Position numbers and translations under genes: made by a program. The notes below the pieces were generated by a model. That model was not told the DNA's origin. It worked only from the letters and a program-made list of their open reading frames with translations, and ran no database searches. A stretch of DNA of 64,000 bases from Streptomyces sp. P9-A4. Lineage in GTDB: Bacteria > Actinomycetota > Actinomycetes > Streptomycetales > Streptomycetaceae. Shown here piece by piece: positions 33,512 through 42,005 of the stretch (position 1 is the first letter of the stretch; each line of letters begins with the position of its first letter). Location: contig NZ_JAZIFY010000001.1 of the NCBI RefSeq assembly GCF_036634195.1, positions 4,350,501-4,414,500 on the forward strand. The letters run 5' to 3'.

Positions 33512-34438
33512 CTACAGGATGGCCACCGGCGCCACGGGTGTGCCCGTGGCGCCCACGAAGGGCTCCGGCATCGCCGAGAGCAGGAAAGCGTAGCGCCGCT
33601 CCTGTGCACAGGCTGTGGACAGTGCTTCCAGGTTCCAGTTCTGGCCCTGGAGCATCCCCATCTCGACCAGGTCGAGGGCGTGCACCGGCATCCAGAGGTC
33701 CTCGATCTCCGGCGGGAAGATCTCGAACGTGAGGGTGTCGTCGGCGACCGCCGCGACGTCCCGCGCGTGGAACCACTCCGGCGTACGGACCGAGAGCCCG
33801 GGTGACGGGAACGCGTACCCGTGCCGGTCCCCGGCCAGGTACAGCTGGATCTGGCCGGTCCGTACGAGCACGATGTCACCGGCCCGTACGGTCACCCCGC
33901 CGAACTCCGCGGCCTCGTCCAGGTCCTCCGGCGTGACGGCGTGGTCGCCCGGCAGCCGGTCCAGCCCCTTCGCGGCGGCCACGTCCAGCAGGACACCGCG
34001 CGAGACGAGGTGGCGGGCGGTGTGGATGCCGCTGAACTCGGCGCCGCCGTGCGGGGTGATGGTGGCGGCGGGCCGGCCGTTGTAGATGCGGCCCGAGTGC
34101 GAGGCGTGCGTCAGCGCGTCCCAGTGGGTGGCGGCCTGGAGGCCCAGGGTCACGACGTCGTCGCTGGTGGCGACCGTGCCGGGGCCGAAGAGCTCCTGGT
34201 TGATCTGGACCATGGTGTGGAGCGGGTTGACCCGGCCGGGGATCATGCCGGTCTGGACGCCGTCCTGTTTCAGGTCGACGGCGAGCGGGACGCGGTGGCC
34301 GGTGCGGACGGTGGCGACGGCCTCCCGTACGACCTCGTCCGTGACGAGGTTGAGGGTGCCGATCTCGTCGTCCTGGCCCCAGCGCCCCCAGTTGTTGACG
34401 CGCTTGGCGATCTCGTGGAATGCGGCGGGAAGAGACAT
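33512..34438 (-). CDS. Cyclase-family metal hydrolase
   Basis: A 308-residue protein of the cyclase/kynurenine formamidase-like family, metal-dependent hydrolases acting on amides or lactones. The metal-binding motif appears as QAATHWDALTHASHSG, with HxxG-like ligands later in the core (GAEFSGIHTARHLVSRGVLLDV). Flanking GWGRWGQDDEIGTLNLVT type sequence (here NNWGRWGQDDEIGTLN) is typical. The ATG is preceded by a weak site. A half-degenerate copy of the catabolic operator lies 30 bp upstream, shared with the divergent SDR operon, so a ring- or lactone-opening role in that pathway is plausible but inferred. Confidence 0.88.
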   Translation of the reverse strand: MSLPAAFHEIAKRVNNWGRWGQDDEIGTLNLVTDEVVREAVATVRTGHRVPLAVDLKQDGVQTGMIPGRVNPLHTMVQINQELFGPGTVATSDDVVTLGLQAATHWDALTHASHSGRIYNGRPAATITPHGGAEFSGIHTARHLVSRGVLLDVAAAKGLDRLPGDHAVTPEDLDEAAEFGGVTVRAGDIVLVRTGQIQLYLAGDRHGYAFPSPGLSVRTPEWFHARDVAAVADDTLTFEIFPPEIEDLWMPVHALDLVEMGMLQGQNWNLEALSTACAQERRYAFLLSAMPEPFVGATGTPVAPVAIL

Positions 34439-34468
34439 CGGGGCCTCCGGGGTCTTGTTTTCCGGTAT

Positions 34469-34483
34469 CTGACGGACCGTAGA
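34469..34483. promoter_or_regulatory. Degenerate catabolic operator 3 (CTGACGGACCGTAGA)
   Basis: Left arm and centre match the shared operator but the right arm has changed (GTAGA for GTCAG). It lies 30 bp before the cyclase start and 20 bases from the next, better site, so the two may act together. Confidence 0.5.
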
Positions 34484-34502
34484 ATCCTGACGACGAACAA
34501 AT

Positions 34503-34517
34503 CTAACGGACCGTCAG
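34503..34517. promoter_or_regulatory. Catabolic operator 4 (CTAACGGACCGTCAG)
   Basis: One mismatch to the shared 15-bp operator, 22 bp before the SDR start codon. Confidence 0.65.
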
Positions 34518-34539
34518 AAAGTGCGGGAAGGGGCCGGAC

Positions 34540-35472
34540 GTGGGGAACTTCTTGACTGGCAAGGTCGTCGCCGTGACGGGGGCGGGGCGGGGCATCGGCC
34601 GTGCCGTCGCCCTCGCGTGCGCGGCGGAGGGCGCGAAGGTCGTCGTCAACGACTACGGCGTGTCCATCGAGGGCGGGGAACCGACCTCCGAGATCGCCCT
34701 CTCGGTGGTGAAGGAGATCGAGGCGGCGGGCGGCTCGGCCGTCGCGGTCGCCGACGACATCTCGACGATGGCGGGCGGGCAGCGGGTCGTCGACACCGCC
34801 CTCGCCGAGTACGGGCGCATCGACGGCGTCGTCTGCGTGGCGGGCATCCTGCGCGAGCGGATGCTCTTCAACATGTCCGAGGAGGAGTGGGACCCGGTCG
34901 TCGCGACCCACCTCAAGGGCACGTTCACGGTCTTCCGGGCGGCCTCGGCGGTCATGCGCCGCCAGGGCGCGGGCACGCTGATCGGCTTCACCAGCGGCAA
35001 CCACCAGGGGTCCGTGGCCCAGGCCAACTACTCGGCCGCCAAGGGCGGGATCATCTCGCTCGTACGGTCGGCGGCGCTCGGCCTCCACAAGTACGGGGTC
35101 ACGGCGAACGCGGTGGCGCCGGTGGCACGGACCCGGATGTCGGCCAACGTCCCGATGGAACTGGCCGAGATCGGGGAGCCCGAGGACGTGGCCGCCCTGG
35201 TCGTCTACCTGCTCTCCGAGCGGGCCCGCGAGGAGAAGATCACCGGCCAGGTCTACACGATCGCCGGACCCAAGATCGCGGTCTGGGCGCAGCCCCGCGA
35301 ACTGCGGGCCGGATACGCGGAGGGCGGCGCGTGGACCCCCGAGCGGATCGCGGACTTCCTGCCGGGGACGGTGGGCGTCGACCCGATGCCCATGCTGGCG
35401 CGGCTCGAGGAGATGGCGCGGGCCGCGGCGGCGGGCGAGCGCCCCAACACCGCTAAGGAGAACGGCTCATGA
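34540..35472 (+). CDS. Short-chain dehydrogenase/reductase
   Basis: A 310-residue NAD(P)-dependent oxidoreductase. The cofactor motif TGAGRGIG (13-20), the NNAG-equivalent CVAGILRERMLFNMSEEEW, the catalytic Ser in FTSGN and the YSAAK motif are present. Hallmarks of the MFE-2-like hydroxyacyl-CoA dehydrogenase subgroup are visible (VVVNDYGVSIEGG), and the protein extends about 50 residues beyond the core, which fits a CoA-ester substrate in beta-oxidation. GTG start behind GGAAGGGG. Its stop overlaps the ATG of the zinc dehydrogenase. A shared operator lies upstream. Confidence 0.9.
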   Translation: MGNFLTGKVVAVTGAGRGIGRAVALACAAEGAKVVVNDYGVSIEGGEPTSEIALSVVKEIEAAGGSAVAVADDISTMAGGQRVVDTALAEYGRIDGVVCVAGILRERMLFNMSEEEWDPVVATHLKGTFTVFRAASAVMRRQGAGTLIGFTSGNHQGSVAQANYSAAKGGIISLVRSAALGLHKYGVTANAVAPVARTRMSANVPMELAEIGEPEDVAALVVYLLSERAREEKITGQVYTIAGPKIAVWAQPRELRAGYAEGGAWTPERIADFLPGTVGVDPMPMLARLEEMARAAAAGERPNTAKENGS

Positions 35473-36518
35473 GAGGTGTCGTCTTCGACGGGAAGCAGGT
35501 CCAGGTCGTCGACGACCTGGAGATACGGGAACCCGGGCCCGGAGAGGTGCTGGTGGCGGTGGCCGCCGCCGGGCTCTGCCACAGCGATCTGTCCGTCGTC
35601 GACGGGACCATCCCGTTCCCCGTGCCCGTCGTCCTCGGGCACGAGGGCGCCGGGGTCGTCGAGGCCGTCGGGCCCGGCGTCACGCACGTCGCCGCCGGAG
35701 ACCACGTCGCCCTGTCCACGCTCGCCAACTGCGGGGCCTGCGCGGACTGCGACCGGGGGCGGCCCACCATGTGCCGCAAGGCCATCGGGATGCCGCGGCA
35801 GCCGTTCTCGCGGGACGGCCGGCCGCTCTACCAGTTCGCGTCGAACTCGTCGTTCGCCGAGCGGACCGTCGTCAAGGCCGTCCAGGCCGTGAAGATCCCC
35901 AAGGACATCCCGCTGACCTCCGCCGCCCTCATGGGCTGCGGTGTCCTCACCGGCGTCGGAGCCGTACTGAACCGGGCGAAGGTCGGCCGGGGCGAGACCG
36001 TCGTCGTCATCGGCACCGGCGGCATCGGCCTCAACGTCCTCCAGGGCGCCCGGGTCGCCGGCGCCCTCACGATCGTGGCCGTGGACACCAACCCGGACAA
36101 GGAGGAGGTCGCCCGCCGCTTCGGCGCCACCCACTTCCTGGACTCCACCGACGGCGTACGGGGGATCCTGCCCACCGGCGCCGACCACGTCTTCGAGTGC
36201 GTCGGCCACACCGGGCTCGTCCGCACCGCCGTCGACCTCCTGGACCGGCACGGGCAGGCGATCCTCCTCGGCATGACCGCCCCCAAGGCGGAGGCGACGT
36301 TCCTGCCCGCCGCGATGTTCCTCGACAAGTCGATCCTCGGCTGCCGGTACGGCTCCTCCCGGCCCCAGCGGGACATCGCGCTCTACGCCGAGCTGTACCG
36401 CTCGGGCCGCCTCCTCCTCGACGAACTCGTCACCTCCACCTACCCCGTGGAGGACTTCGCGCGGGCCGTGGAGGACGCCGAGGCGGGCAAGGTCGCCCGG
36501 GGCGTGCTCACCTTCTGA
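35469..36518 (+). CDS. Zinc-dependent alcohol dehydrogenase (MDR family)
   Basis: A 349-residue medium-chain dehydrogenase. Catalytic zinc ligands are Cys37 (GLCHSDLS) and His58 (GHEGAG); structural zinc cysteines are Cys88, Cys91, Cys94 and Cys102 (NCGACADCDRGRPTMC). The Rossmann motif is VVVIGTGGIGLNV, and VDTNPDKEEVA has the Asp selecting NAD. It probably oxidises an alcohol of the same pathway as the SDR. ATG start with AAGGAGA, overlapping the SDR stop by four bases. The promoter of the MFS gene follows. Confidence 0.91.
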   Translation: MRGVVFDGKQVQVVDDLEIREPGPGEVLVAVAAAGLCHSDLSVVDGTIPFPVPVVLGHEGAGVVEAVGPGVTHVAAGDHVALSTLANCGACADCDRGRPTMCRKAIGMPRQPFSRDGRPLYQFASNSSFAERTVVKAVQAVKIPKDIPLTSAALMGCGVLTGVGAVLNRAKVGRGETVVVIGTGGIGLNVLQGARVAGALTIVAVDTNPDKEEVARRFGATHFLDSTDGVRGILPTGADHVFECVGHTGLVRTAVDLLDRHGQAILLGMTAPKAEATFLPAAMFLDKSILGCRYGSSRPQRDIALYAELYRSGRLLLDELVTSTYPVEDFARAVEDAEAGKVARGVLTF

Positions 36519-36546
36519 GCCCTCCCCGCAACACCGCTGGGCACAG

Positions 36547-36558
36547 GGCCGTACGGCC
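36547..36558. promoter_or_regulatory. 12-bp palindrome GGCCGTACGGCC
   Basis: A perfect palindrome 16 bp upstream of the MFS start codon and 28 bp after the dehydrogenase stop. It may be an operator or a small hairpin; neither is shown. Confidence 0.3.
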
Positions 36559-36574
36559 ATTACGGTCCTGTCCT

Positions 36575-37804
36575 ATGTCCTACCGCGAGCTCGCCACCCG
36601 TTCCGTACTGTTCTGGTCCGGCGTCACCGTCACCAGCAGGCTGCCCGTCGCCATGGCGCCGCTCGCGCTCGTGTTCCTGGTGCGGGAGCGGCCCGGGGGC
36701 TACTCGCTGGGGGCGGCGCTCGCCGCCGCGTACGTCATCGGCGAGATCGTCGCCGCGCCCGTCCTCGGCATGCGGATGAACGCCGGGCGGGCCCGGCCGC
36801 AGCTCGCCGCCGGGCTCGCGGTGGGCGCCGCGGGCTTCGCGGGCCTCGGGCTCCTGCCGGGCGCGCACCCGGTGCTCCTCGCCGTCCTCGCGCTGTTCGC
36901 GGGCGCCGGGCCCGGCGCCGTGCCCGGCGGGCTGCGGGCCCTCCTCACCAGCCTGGTCCCGGAACGGGCCGTGACCCAGGCGATGAGCATGGAGTCGGTG
37001 CTCACCTTCGGCATCTGGGCCGCCGCGCCGGCGCTCGTCACCGGGCTGGCGCTCGGCGTCGACCCCGCCGTACCGCTGCTGCTCTCGGCGGCGTCGATGG
37101 CGCTCGCCGTCGCCGGGCTGCGGCTGCTGCCCGTGGGATGGGAGCAGCCGGTGGCCGGGGAGGACGGCGGGGCGGCGCGGCGGGCGCTGCTGCGGGCCTG
37201 GCCCGTGTACGTCCTCGGCGCCGCCGGACTGACCCTGCTGGCGCTCGCCGAGCTGATCCTGCCCGCCCTGCTCGAACAGCGGGGGATCGGCATCGGCTGG
37301 GCGGGGCCGCTGCTCGCCGGGTTCTCGATCGGTTCGGCGGTCGGCGCGTTCGTCTACGGGCTGCGGGGGAACTGGCCGGGCTCGCTGCCCGTGCAGTCGC
37401 TCGTCCTCGTCCTCGCGGTGGCCTCGGGCGTCGCGCTCGTCGCCGTCCTGCCGTGGACGGCCGCCATCGCGGTGGCCCTGGTCGCCGCCGGTCTCCTCCA
37501 GGCCCCCGCGGGCCTCACCAGGAACCTGGCCCTCAGGCAGCTGCTGCCGCCGTCCGCGCTCGCCGCCGGCTACTCCCTGATGTACGCGGCCGTCGGCGCC
37601 GGATACGCGGCGAGCGGGGCCCTCGCGGGCGGGCTGCTCAAGGTGGTGGCCCCGTCGACGGCGATCCTGTACGGGGTGGGGCTGACGGTGCTGCTGGCGG
37701 TGGTGGGGGCGGTGGGGGAGCGGCGACTCGCCCGCGAGACACCGGAGCCGGTGGGGGAGGGTCAGGAAGACGCCTCCGCGCCCGTCCGGAAGGTCCGCCG
37801 GTAG
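36575..37804 (+). CDS. MFS transporter
   Basis: A 409-residue major facilitator with 12 predicted helices and short loops (LPVAMAPLALVFLVRERPGGYSLGAALAAAYVIGEIVAAPVLG, then MRMNAGRARPQL as the loop 2-3 region). It resembles actinobacterial drug or metabolite exporters of unknown substrate. The ATG at 36575 opens the first helix correctly. The last 14 codons overlap, tail to tail, with the GlxA-type regulator gene, so antisense interference between them is possible. No catabolic operator precedes it. Confidence 0.85.
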   Translation: MSYRELATRSVLFWSGVTVTSRLPVAMAPLALVFLVRERPGGYSLGAALAAAYVIGEIVAAPVLGMRMNAGRARPQLAAGLAVGAAGFAGLGLLPGAHPVLLAVLALFAGAGPGAVPGGLRALLTSLVPERAVTQAMSMESVLTFGIWAAAPALVTGLALGVDPAVPLLLSAASMALAVAGLRLLPVGWEQPVAGEDGGAARRALLRAWPVYVLGAAGLTLLALAELILPALLEQRGIGIGWAGPLLAGFSIGSAVGAFVYGLRGNWPGSLPVQSLVLVLAVASGVALVAVLPWTAAIAVALVAAGLLQAPAGLTRNLALRQLLPPSALAAGYSLMYAAVGAGYAASGALAGGLLKVVAPSTAILYGVGLTVLLAVVGAVGERRLARETPEPVGEGQEDASAPVRKVRR

Positions 37805-38760
37805 GACGTCGGGGTCACCCCGATCGCGCTCATCAGGTGCACCCGGAGGGACTGCGCCGTGCCGAAGCCCGCGTCCCGCGCGACCCGGTCGACCGGCAGG
37901 CCCGTGGACTCCAGGAGGTAGCGGGCGCGTTCGACGCGCTGCTGGGTGAGCCACTGGCCGGGGCTGATGCCGACCTCGTCCCGGAACCGGCGGGTGAACG
38001 TCCGTACGCTCATCGCCTCCTTCTCGGCCAGGTCCCGCAGCTGGATCGGCTCGTGGAGGTGGGCGAGCGCCCAGGCGCGCGCCGCCGTCGTGGTGTGGGT
38101 GCCGGTCTCCGGCACCGGGCGCTCGATGTACTGGGCCTGGCCGCCGTCCCGGTGCGGCGGTACGACCGTCCGGCGGGCGACGTCGTTCGCGACCGCCGTC
38201 CCGTGGTCGCGGCGCACGATGTGCAGGCACAGGTCGATCCCGGCGGCCACCCCCGCCGAGGTGAGCACGTCGCCGTCGTCGACGAACAGCACGTCGGCGT
38301 CGACCCGGACGCGCGGGAAGAGCCGCTGGAAGTGCTCGGCCGAGGACCAGTGCGTGGTGGCCGGGCGGCCGTCGAGGAATCCGGCGGCGGCGAGCACGTA
38401 CCCGCCGGTACAGATGGAGACGAGCCGGGTGCCGGGCCTGATGTGCGCGAGGGCGGCGGCCAGTTCCCCGGTGAGGCGGCCCTCGGCGTAGACCGGGCCG
38501 AGTTCGTACGAGGCGGGGACGACGACCGTGTCGGCGGTGGCGAGGGCCTCCGGGCCGTGCTCGACGTGCACCGAGAAGTCGGCGTCGGTGGGTACGGGCC
38601 CGGCGGCCGGCGCGCAGGTGACGATCTCGTACAGCAGCCTGCCCTCCGCGTCGCGGGCGCGGCCGAAGATCCGGTGCGGGATGCCCAGTTCGAAGGGGAG
38701 GAGGCCGGGCAGGGCAAGCACGACAACGCGGTGCGGGGACGGCACGGGCGGTGCTCCCAT
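37762..38760 (-). CDS. GlxA-family AraC-type transcriptional regulator
   Basis: A 332-residue regulator. The N-terminal DJ-1/PfpI-like domain (residues 10-185) has SICTGGYVLAAAGFLDGRPATTHW with the conserved Cys, and the C-terminal part carries a two-helix AraC DNA-binding domain (LRDLAEKEAMSVRTFTRRFRDEVGISPGQWLTQQRVERARYLLE). Such proteins sense small metabolites and often control a neighbouring transporter. The ATG at 38760 gives the usual N-terminus. It is divergent from an MFS gene across 50 bp, which fits control of that gene. Confidence 0.88.
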   Translation of the reverse strand: MGAPPVPSPHRVVVLALPGLLPFELGIPHRIFGRARDAEGRLLYEIVTCAPAAGPVPTDADFSVHVEHGPEALATADTVVVPASYELGPVYAEGRLTGELAAALAHIRPGTRLVSICTGGYVLAAAGFLDGRPATTHWSSAEHFQRLFPRVRVDADVLFVDDGDVLTSAGVAAGIDLCLHIVRRDHGTAVANDVARRTVVPPHRDGGQAQYIERPVPETGTHTTTAARAWALAHLHEPIQLRDLAEKEAMSVRTFTRRFRDEVGISPGQWLTQQRVERARYLLESTGLPVDRVARDAGFGTAQSLRVHLMSAIGVTPTSYRRTFRTGAEASS

Positions 38761-38782
38761 CGGAAAATCAGTGGTGGTGTAG

Positions 38783-38796
38783 ACCAGCTGGCTGGT
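38783..38796. promoter_or_regulatory. Inverted repeat between GlxA regulator and MFS gene
   Basis: ACCAGCTGGCTGGT has 5-bp arms (ACCAG/CTGGT) around CTGG. It lies in the 50-bp divergent gap and could be the regulator's operator. Confidence 0.4.
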
Positions 38797-38810
38797 AGCT
38801 GTTCGTCTTC

Positions 38811-40058
38811 GTGACGGACAACACGTACAAGTCTGAGGCCGCCGAGCGGATTCCCGCCCCGGCCGAGCCGCCCGCACTGTGGAACCGTAACTTCCGGCTC
38901 TTCTTCGTCGCCCGCGCGGTCGCCGTCTTCGGCGAGGGCATGGTCCCGGTGGCCTTCGCCGCCGGACTCCTCGGCGCCGGTCACTCCGGCTCCACCGTCG
39001 GGTACGCGCTCGGCGGCTGGACCGCCGCCTTCGCCCTCTTCGTCCTCTTCGGCGGCGTCCTCGCGGACCGCTTCACCGCCCGCCGCATGATGATCCTCGC
39101 GGACCTGCTGCGGCTCCCCGGCGCCGCCGTCCTCGCCGTCTCCTTCGCCCTCGGCAGCCCACCGCTGTGGGCGGTCTACACCCTCTCCGTCCTCAGCGGA
39201 ATCGGCGCCGCCCTCTTCCAGCCGGGCGTCGCCTCCACCATCCCGCGCATAGCCCCCGACGTGCAGCGCGCCAACGCCGTCCTGCGGGTCGCCGAAGCCC
39301 TCATGATCATGGCGGGACCGGCGGCGGCGGGCGTGCTCGTCGCCGTGTGGAACGCGGGCGCCGCCTTCGCCGTCAACGGCGTGACCTTCGCGGTCAGCGC
39401 CCTCTGCCTCGCTCTGATGCGGATCGCCCCGATCCCGTCCGACTCCCTGCGGCGCGACTCCCTCGGCGCCGAACTCGCGGGCGGCTGGCGGGAGTTCCGG
39501 TCCCGGAACTGGCTCTGGGGGGTCATCTCCATCTGGACGGTGTACGGGCTGACCGTCGCGGGCCCCATGGTGCCGCTCACCGCGAGCCTGGTCACCGAGG
39601 ACCACGGCTCGGCCGCGTACGGCGTGCTCATGGCCGTCAACGGCGCGGGCAGCGCCGTCGGCGGCCTCCTCGCCCTCCGGCTGCGCCCGCGCAGACCGCT
39701 CGCGTCCGGCGCGGTCGCCCTCCTCGGCCTCCCCGTCAACCTCGCCCTGCTCGGCCTGGGCGCGCCGGTGGCGCTGCTCGGCGCGGGCCAGTTCATCGGC
39801 GGGGCGGCCTTCGCCTTCTGGCTGGTGATGTGGTCGACGGCCGTCCAGACGCACGTGCCGCAGGAGGCGTTGAACCGGATGCACGCGTACGACGTGGCCG
39901 GCTCGCTGCTGATGATGGGCGTCGGCCGCACCCTGTCGGGGCCGGTCGCGGCGGCGGTCGGCACGGAGCGGGTGCTGCTGACGGGGGCGGGGATCGCGGT
40001 GCTCGTGGTGGCGGCGCTGCTGGTCGTACGGCCGATCAGGACGCTGCCGAGGGTTTAG
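38811..40058 (+). CDS. MFS transporter divergent from GlxA regulator
   Basis: A 415-residue major facilitator of the EntS/enterobactin-exporter-like group (MFS_3). Twelve helices are predicted; FGGVLADRFTARRMMILADLLRLPGAAVLA is the typical loop 2-3 motif with a DR-x5-R pattern, and GPMVPLTASLVTEDHGSAAYGVLMAVNGAGSAVGGLLA opens the second half. GTG start. Exports an unknown compound. Divergence from the GlxA regulator across 50 bp suggests it is that regulator's target. Confidence 0.86.
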   Translation: MTDNTYKSEAAERIPAPAEPPALWNRNFRLFFVARAVAVFGEGMVPVAFAAGLLGAGHSGSTVGYALGGWTAAFALFVLFGGVLADRFTARRMMILADLLRLPGAAVLAVSFALGSPPLWAVYTLSVLSGIGAALFQPGVASTIPRIAPDVQRANAVLRVAEALMIMAGPAAAGVLVAVWNAGAAFAVNGVTFAVSALCLALMRIAPIPSDSLRRDSLGAELAGGWREFRSRNWLWGVISIWTVYGLTVAGPMVPLTASLVTEDHGSAAYGVLMAVNGAGSAVGGLLALRLRPRRPLASGAVALLGLPVNLALLGLGAPVALLGAGQFIGGAAFAFWLVMWSTAVQTHVPQEALNRMHAYDVAGSLLMMGVGRTLSGPVAAAVGTERVLLTGAGIAVLVVAALLVVRPIRTLPRV

Positions 40059-40193
40059 ACCGACCGGCCTTAGGGGGTCCGGGTTCGGTGCCGGTCCAGG
40101 GGCCGTCGCTCGGCGCGCCCGTGTCCCGATCCGTTCGAAAGCTGTCAGCCGGGCCAATGGTCCGGGCGGGGCGCGCGCGGGAGGCTCAGTGGC

Positions 40194-41498
40194 ATGGCCC
40201 AGACAACCGAGACCCCCGCCCGTACCCCTGCCGGACCGGCCCGTACCTCCCGCGTCCACCGTGCCTGGTTCGTCGCGGCGGTCACCTTCGTCACGATCAT
40301 CGGCGCCGCCGCCTTCGCCTCCCTGCCGGGCCTGCTGATCGAGCCCCTGAACGCCGAGTTCGACTGGTCGCGGGGCACGATCGGCTTCGCCGTCTCGGTG
40401 AACCTCGCCCTCTACGGCCTCACCGCCCCCTTCGCCGCCGCCCTGATGGACCGTTTCGGCATCCGCCGGGTGGTCGCCGTCGCGCTGACGGTCATCTCCG
40501 TCGGATCCGTCCTCACGGTGTGGATGACGGCCGCCTGGCAGCTGGTCCTCTACTGGGGCGTCCTCGTCGGCCTCGGCAGCGGCTCGATGGCGCTCGCCTT
40601 CGCCGCGACCGTCACCAACCGCTGGTTCGTGGCCCGCAGGGGCCTGGTGACCGGCATCCTCACCGCGGCCGGCGCCTCCGGGCAGCTGGTCTTCCTGCCG
40701 CTGCTGTCCTGGCTGGTCGAGCACCACGGCTGGCGCCCGGCCGCCGTGACGGTCTCCCTCGCGGCGCTCGCCGTCGTGCCGTTCGTCTGGCTGCTGCTGC
40801 GCGACCACCCGGCGGACGTGGGGCTCGCCCCGTACGGCGGGGAGTACGCGGAGAAGCCCGCCCCCGTGCCGGGCGCCGCGCGCCGGGCCGTCACGGTCCT
40901 GTTCAAGGCGGCCCGCACGGGCCCCTTCTGGCTCCTCGCGGGCACTTTCGCGATCTGTGGCGCGTCCACGAACGGCCTGGTCAAGACCCACTTCGTACCG
41001 GCCGCGCACGACCACGGCATGCCGGTCACCGCGGCGGCCGGACTGCTCGCCGTGATCGGGGTGTTCGACGTGGTCGGCACGATCGCCTCGGGCTGGTTCA
41101 CCGACCGTTTCGAGGCGCGGCGGCTGCTCGCGGTCTACTACGCGCTCCGCGGGATCTCGCTGCTCTTCCTGCCGGTGCTGCTCGCGCCGTCCGTGCACCC
41201 GCCGATGCTGTTCTTCATCGTCTTCTACGGCCTGGACTGGGTGGCGACGGTGCCGCCGACGATCGCCCTGTGCCGTGAGCACTACGGCGAGGACTCGGCG
41301 ATCGTCTTCGGCTGGGTGCTCGCCTCCCACCAGGTCGGGGCGGCGGTCGTCGCCTTCGCGGGCGGGGTGGCCCGGGACGTCTTCGGCACGTACGACGTGG
41401 TCTGGTACGCCTCGGGCGCGCTGTGCGCGGCGGCGGCCCTGATGGCGCTGGTCATCAGGCGACCCCGGACGGGAGCGGTGTCCCCGGCGGGAGCATGA
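40194..41498 (+). CDS. MFS transporter (monocarboxylate-type)
   Basis: A 434-residue major facilitator with 12 helices. FDWSRGTIGFAVSVNLALYGLTAPFAAALMDRFGIRR and the central loop after helix 6 (LLRDHPADVGLAPYGGE) resemble the oxalate/formate and monocarboxylate porter group, so it may import a carboxylic acid. That would suit the catabolic genes on both sides, but no copy of their operator lies before it and the link is only by location. The ATG follows GGGAGGCTC. Convergent with the DUF4440-like gene. Confidence 0.85.
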   Translation: MAQTTETPARTPAGPARTSRVHRAWFVAAVTFVTIIGAAAFASLPGLLIEPLNAEFDWSRGTIGFAVSVNLALYGLTAPFAAALMDRFGIRRVVAVALTVISVGSVLTVWMTAAWQLVLYWGVLVGLGSGSMALAFAATVTNRWFVARRGLVTGILTAAGASGQLVFLPLLSWLVEHHGWRPAAVTVSLAALAVVPFVWLLLRDHPADVGLAPYGGEYAEKPAPVPGAARRAVTVLFKAARTGPFWLLAGTFAICGASTNGLVKTHFVPAAHDHGMPVTAAAGLLAVIGVFDVVGTIASGWFTDRFEARRLLAVYYALRGISLLFLPVLLAPSVHPPMLFFIVFYGLDWVATVPPTIALCREHYGEDSAIVFGWVLASHQVGAAVVAFAGGVARDVFGTYDVVWYASGALCAAAALMALVIRRPRTGAVSPAGA

Positions 41499-41533
41499 TG
41501 ACCGCCGGGGAGTGACCGGCGACTGAGCCGGGC

Positions 41534-41929
41534 TCAGGCCTCCGGTACGGGCGTGGCCTGGTGGTAGTACATCCGCCACCCGGATTCCTCGTCCAGCTTC
41601 CGCCAGATCGAGCTTCGCCGGGCCCGCGTGCCGTCGAGCACGGTCTCGAACGTCAGGTGCACGATCCCCGGCGCCAGTACGGTGCCGGTCATCCCGGTGG
41701 GCACGTACCGGGGGCCGTCATCGGCGGCGCCGTCCATGACCGCCAGCTCCGAGAGCGTCGACTCGCGGTCCCATCGGCGCCCCGAGGCGCCCACCTCGGT
41801 GAACTCCGGGTCGAGGAGCCGGTCGGACAGCGCGCGGGACGATCGTACGACCGGGCTCATCAGCTGGAGCTCCCGCTCGACGACCTCGGCGACGACGCTG
41901 TCCGTGTCCGTGTCCGTGTTCGTGTCCAT
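41534..41929 (-). CDS. DUF4440/NTF2-like protein
   Basis: A 131-residue protein of the NTF2-like superfamily (DUF4440 type). The core reads VVERELQLMSPVVRSSRALSDRLLDPEFTEVGASGRRWDREST, then SSIWRKLDEESGWRMYYHQATPV, the usual closing strands. The N-terminus has a Thr-Asp repeat (TDTDTD) from a hexanucleotide repeat in the DNA. Members bind small ligands or act as minor enzymes; function unknown here. Its end touches the short palindrome CTGAGCCGGGCTCAG (41523-41537), which may help end both convergent genes. Confidence 0.82.
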   Translation of the reverse strand: MDTNTDTDTDSVVAEVVERELQLMSPVVRSSRALSDRLLDPEFTEVGASGRRWDRESTLSELAVMDGAADDGPRYVPTGMTGTVLAPGIVHLTFETVLDGTRARRSSIWRKLDEESGWRMYYHQATPVPEA

Positions 41930-42005
41930 GGGGTCATCCTGCCCCGGCGGGCGTGGGCACGCGCAAGCGAGATTTGGCGGCGGCCCCCTCGAAGGGAACG
42001 GCCGC

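Noticed and set aside
38010..41579. 1189-codon minus-strand open frame
   Set aside because: Lies opposite two well-supported MFS genes, is His/Arg/Gly-rich and contains no recognisable domain.
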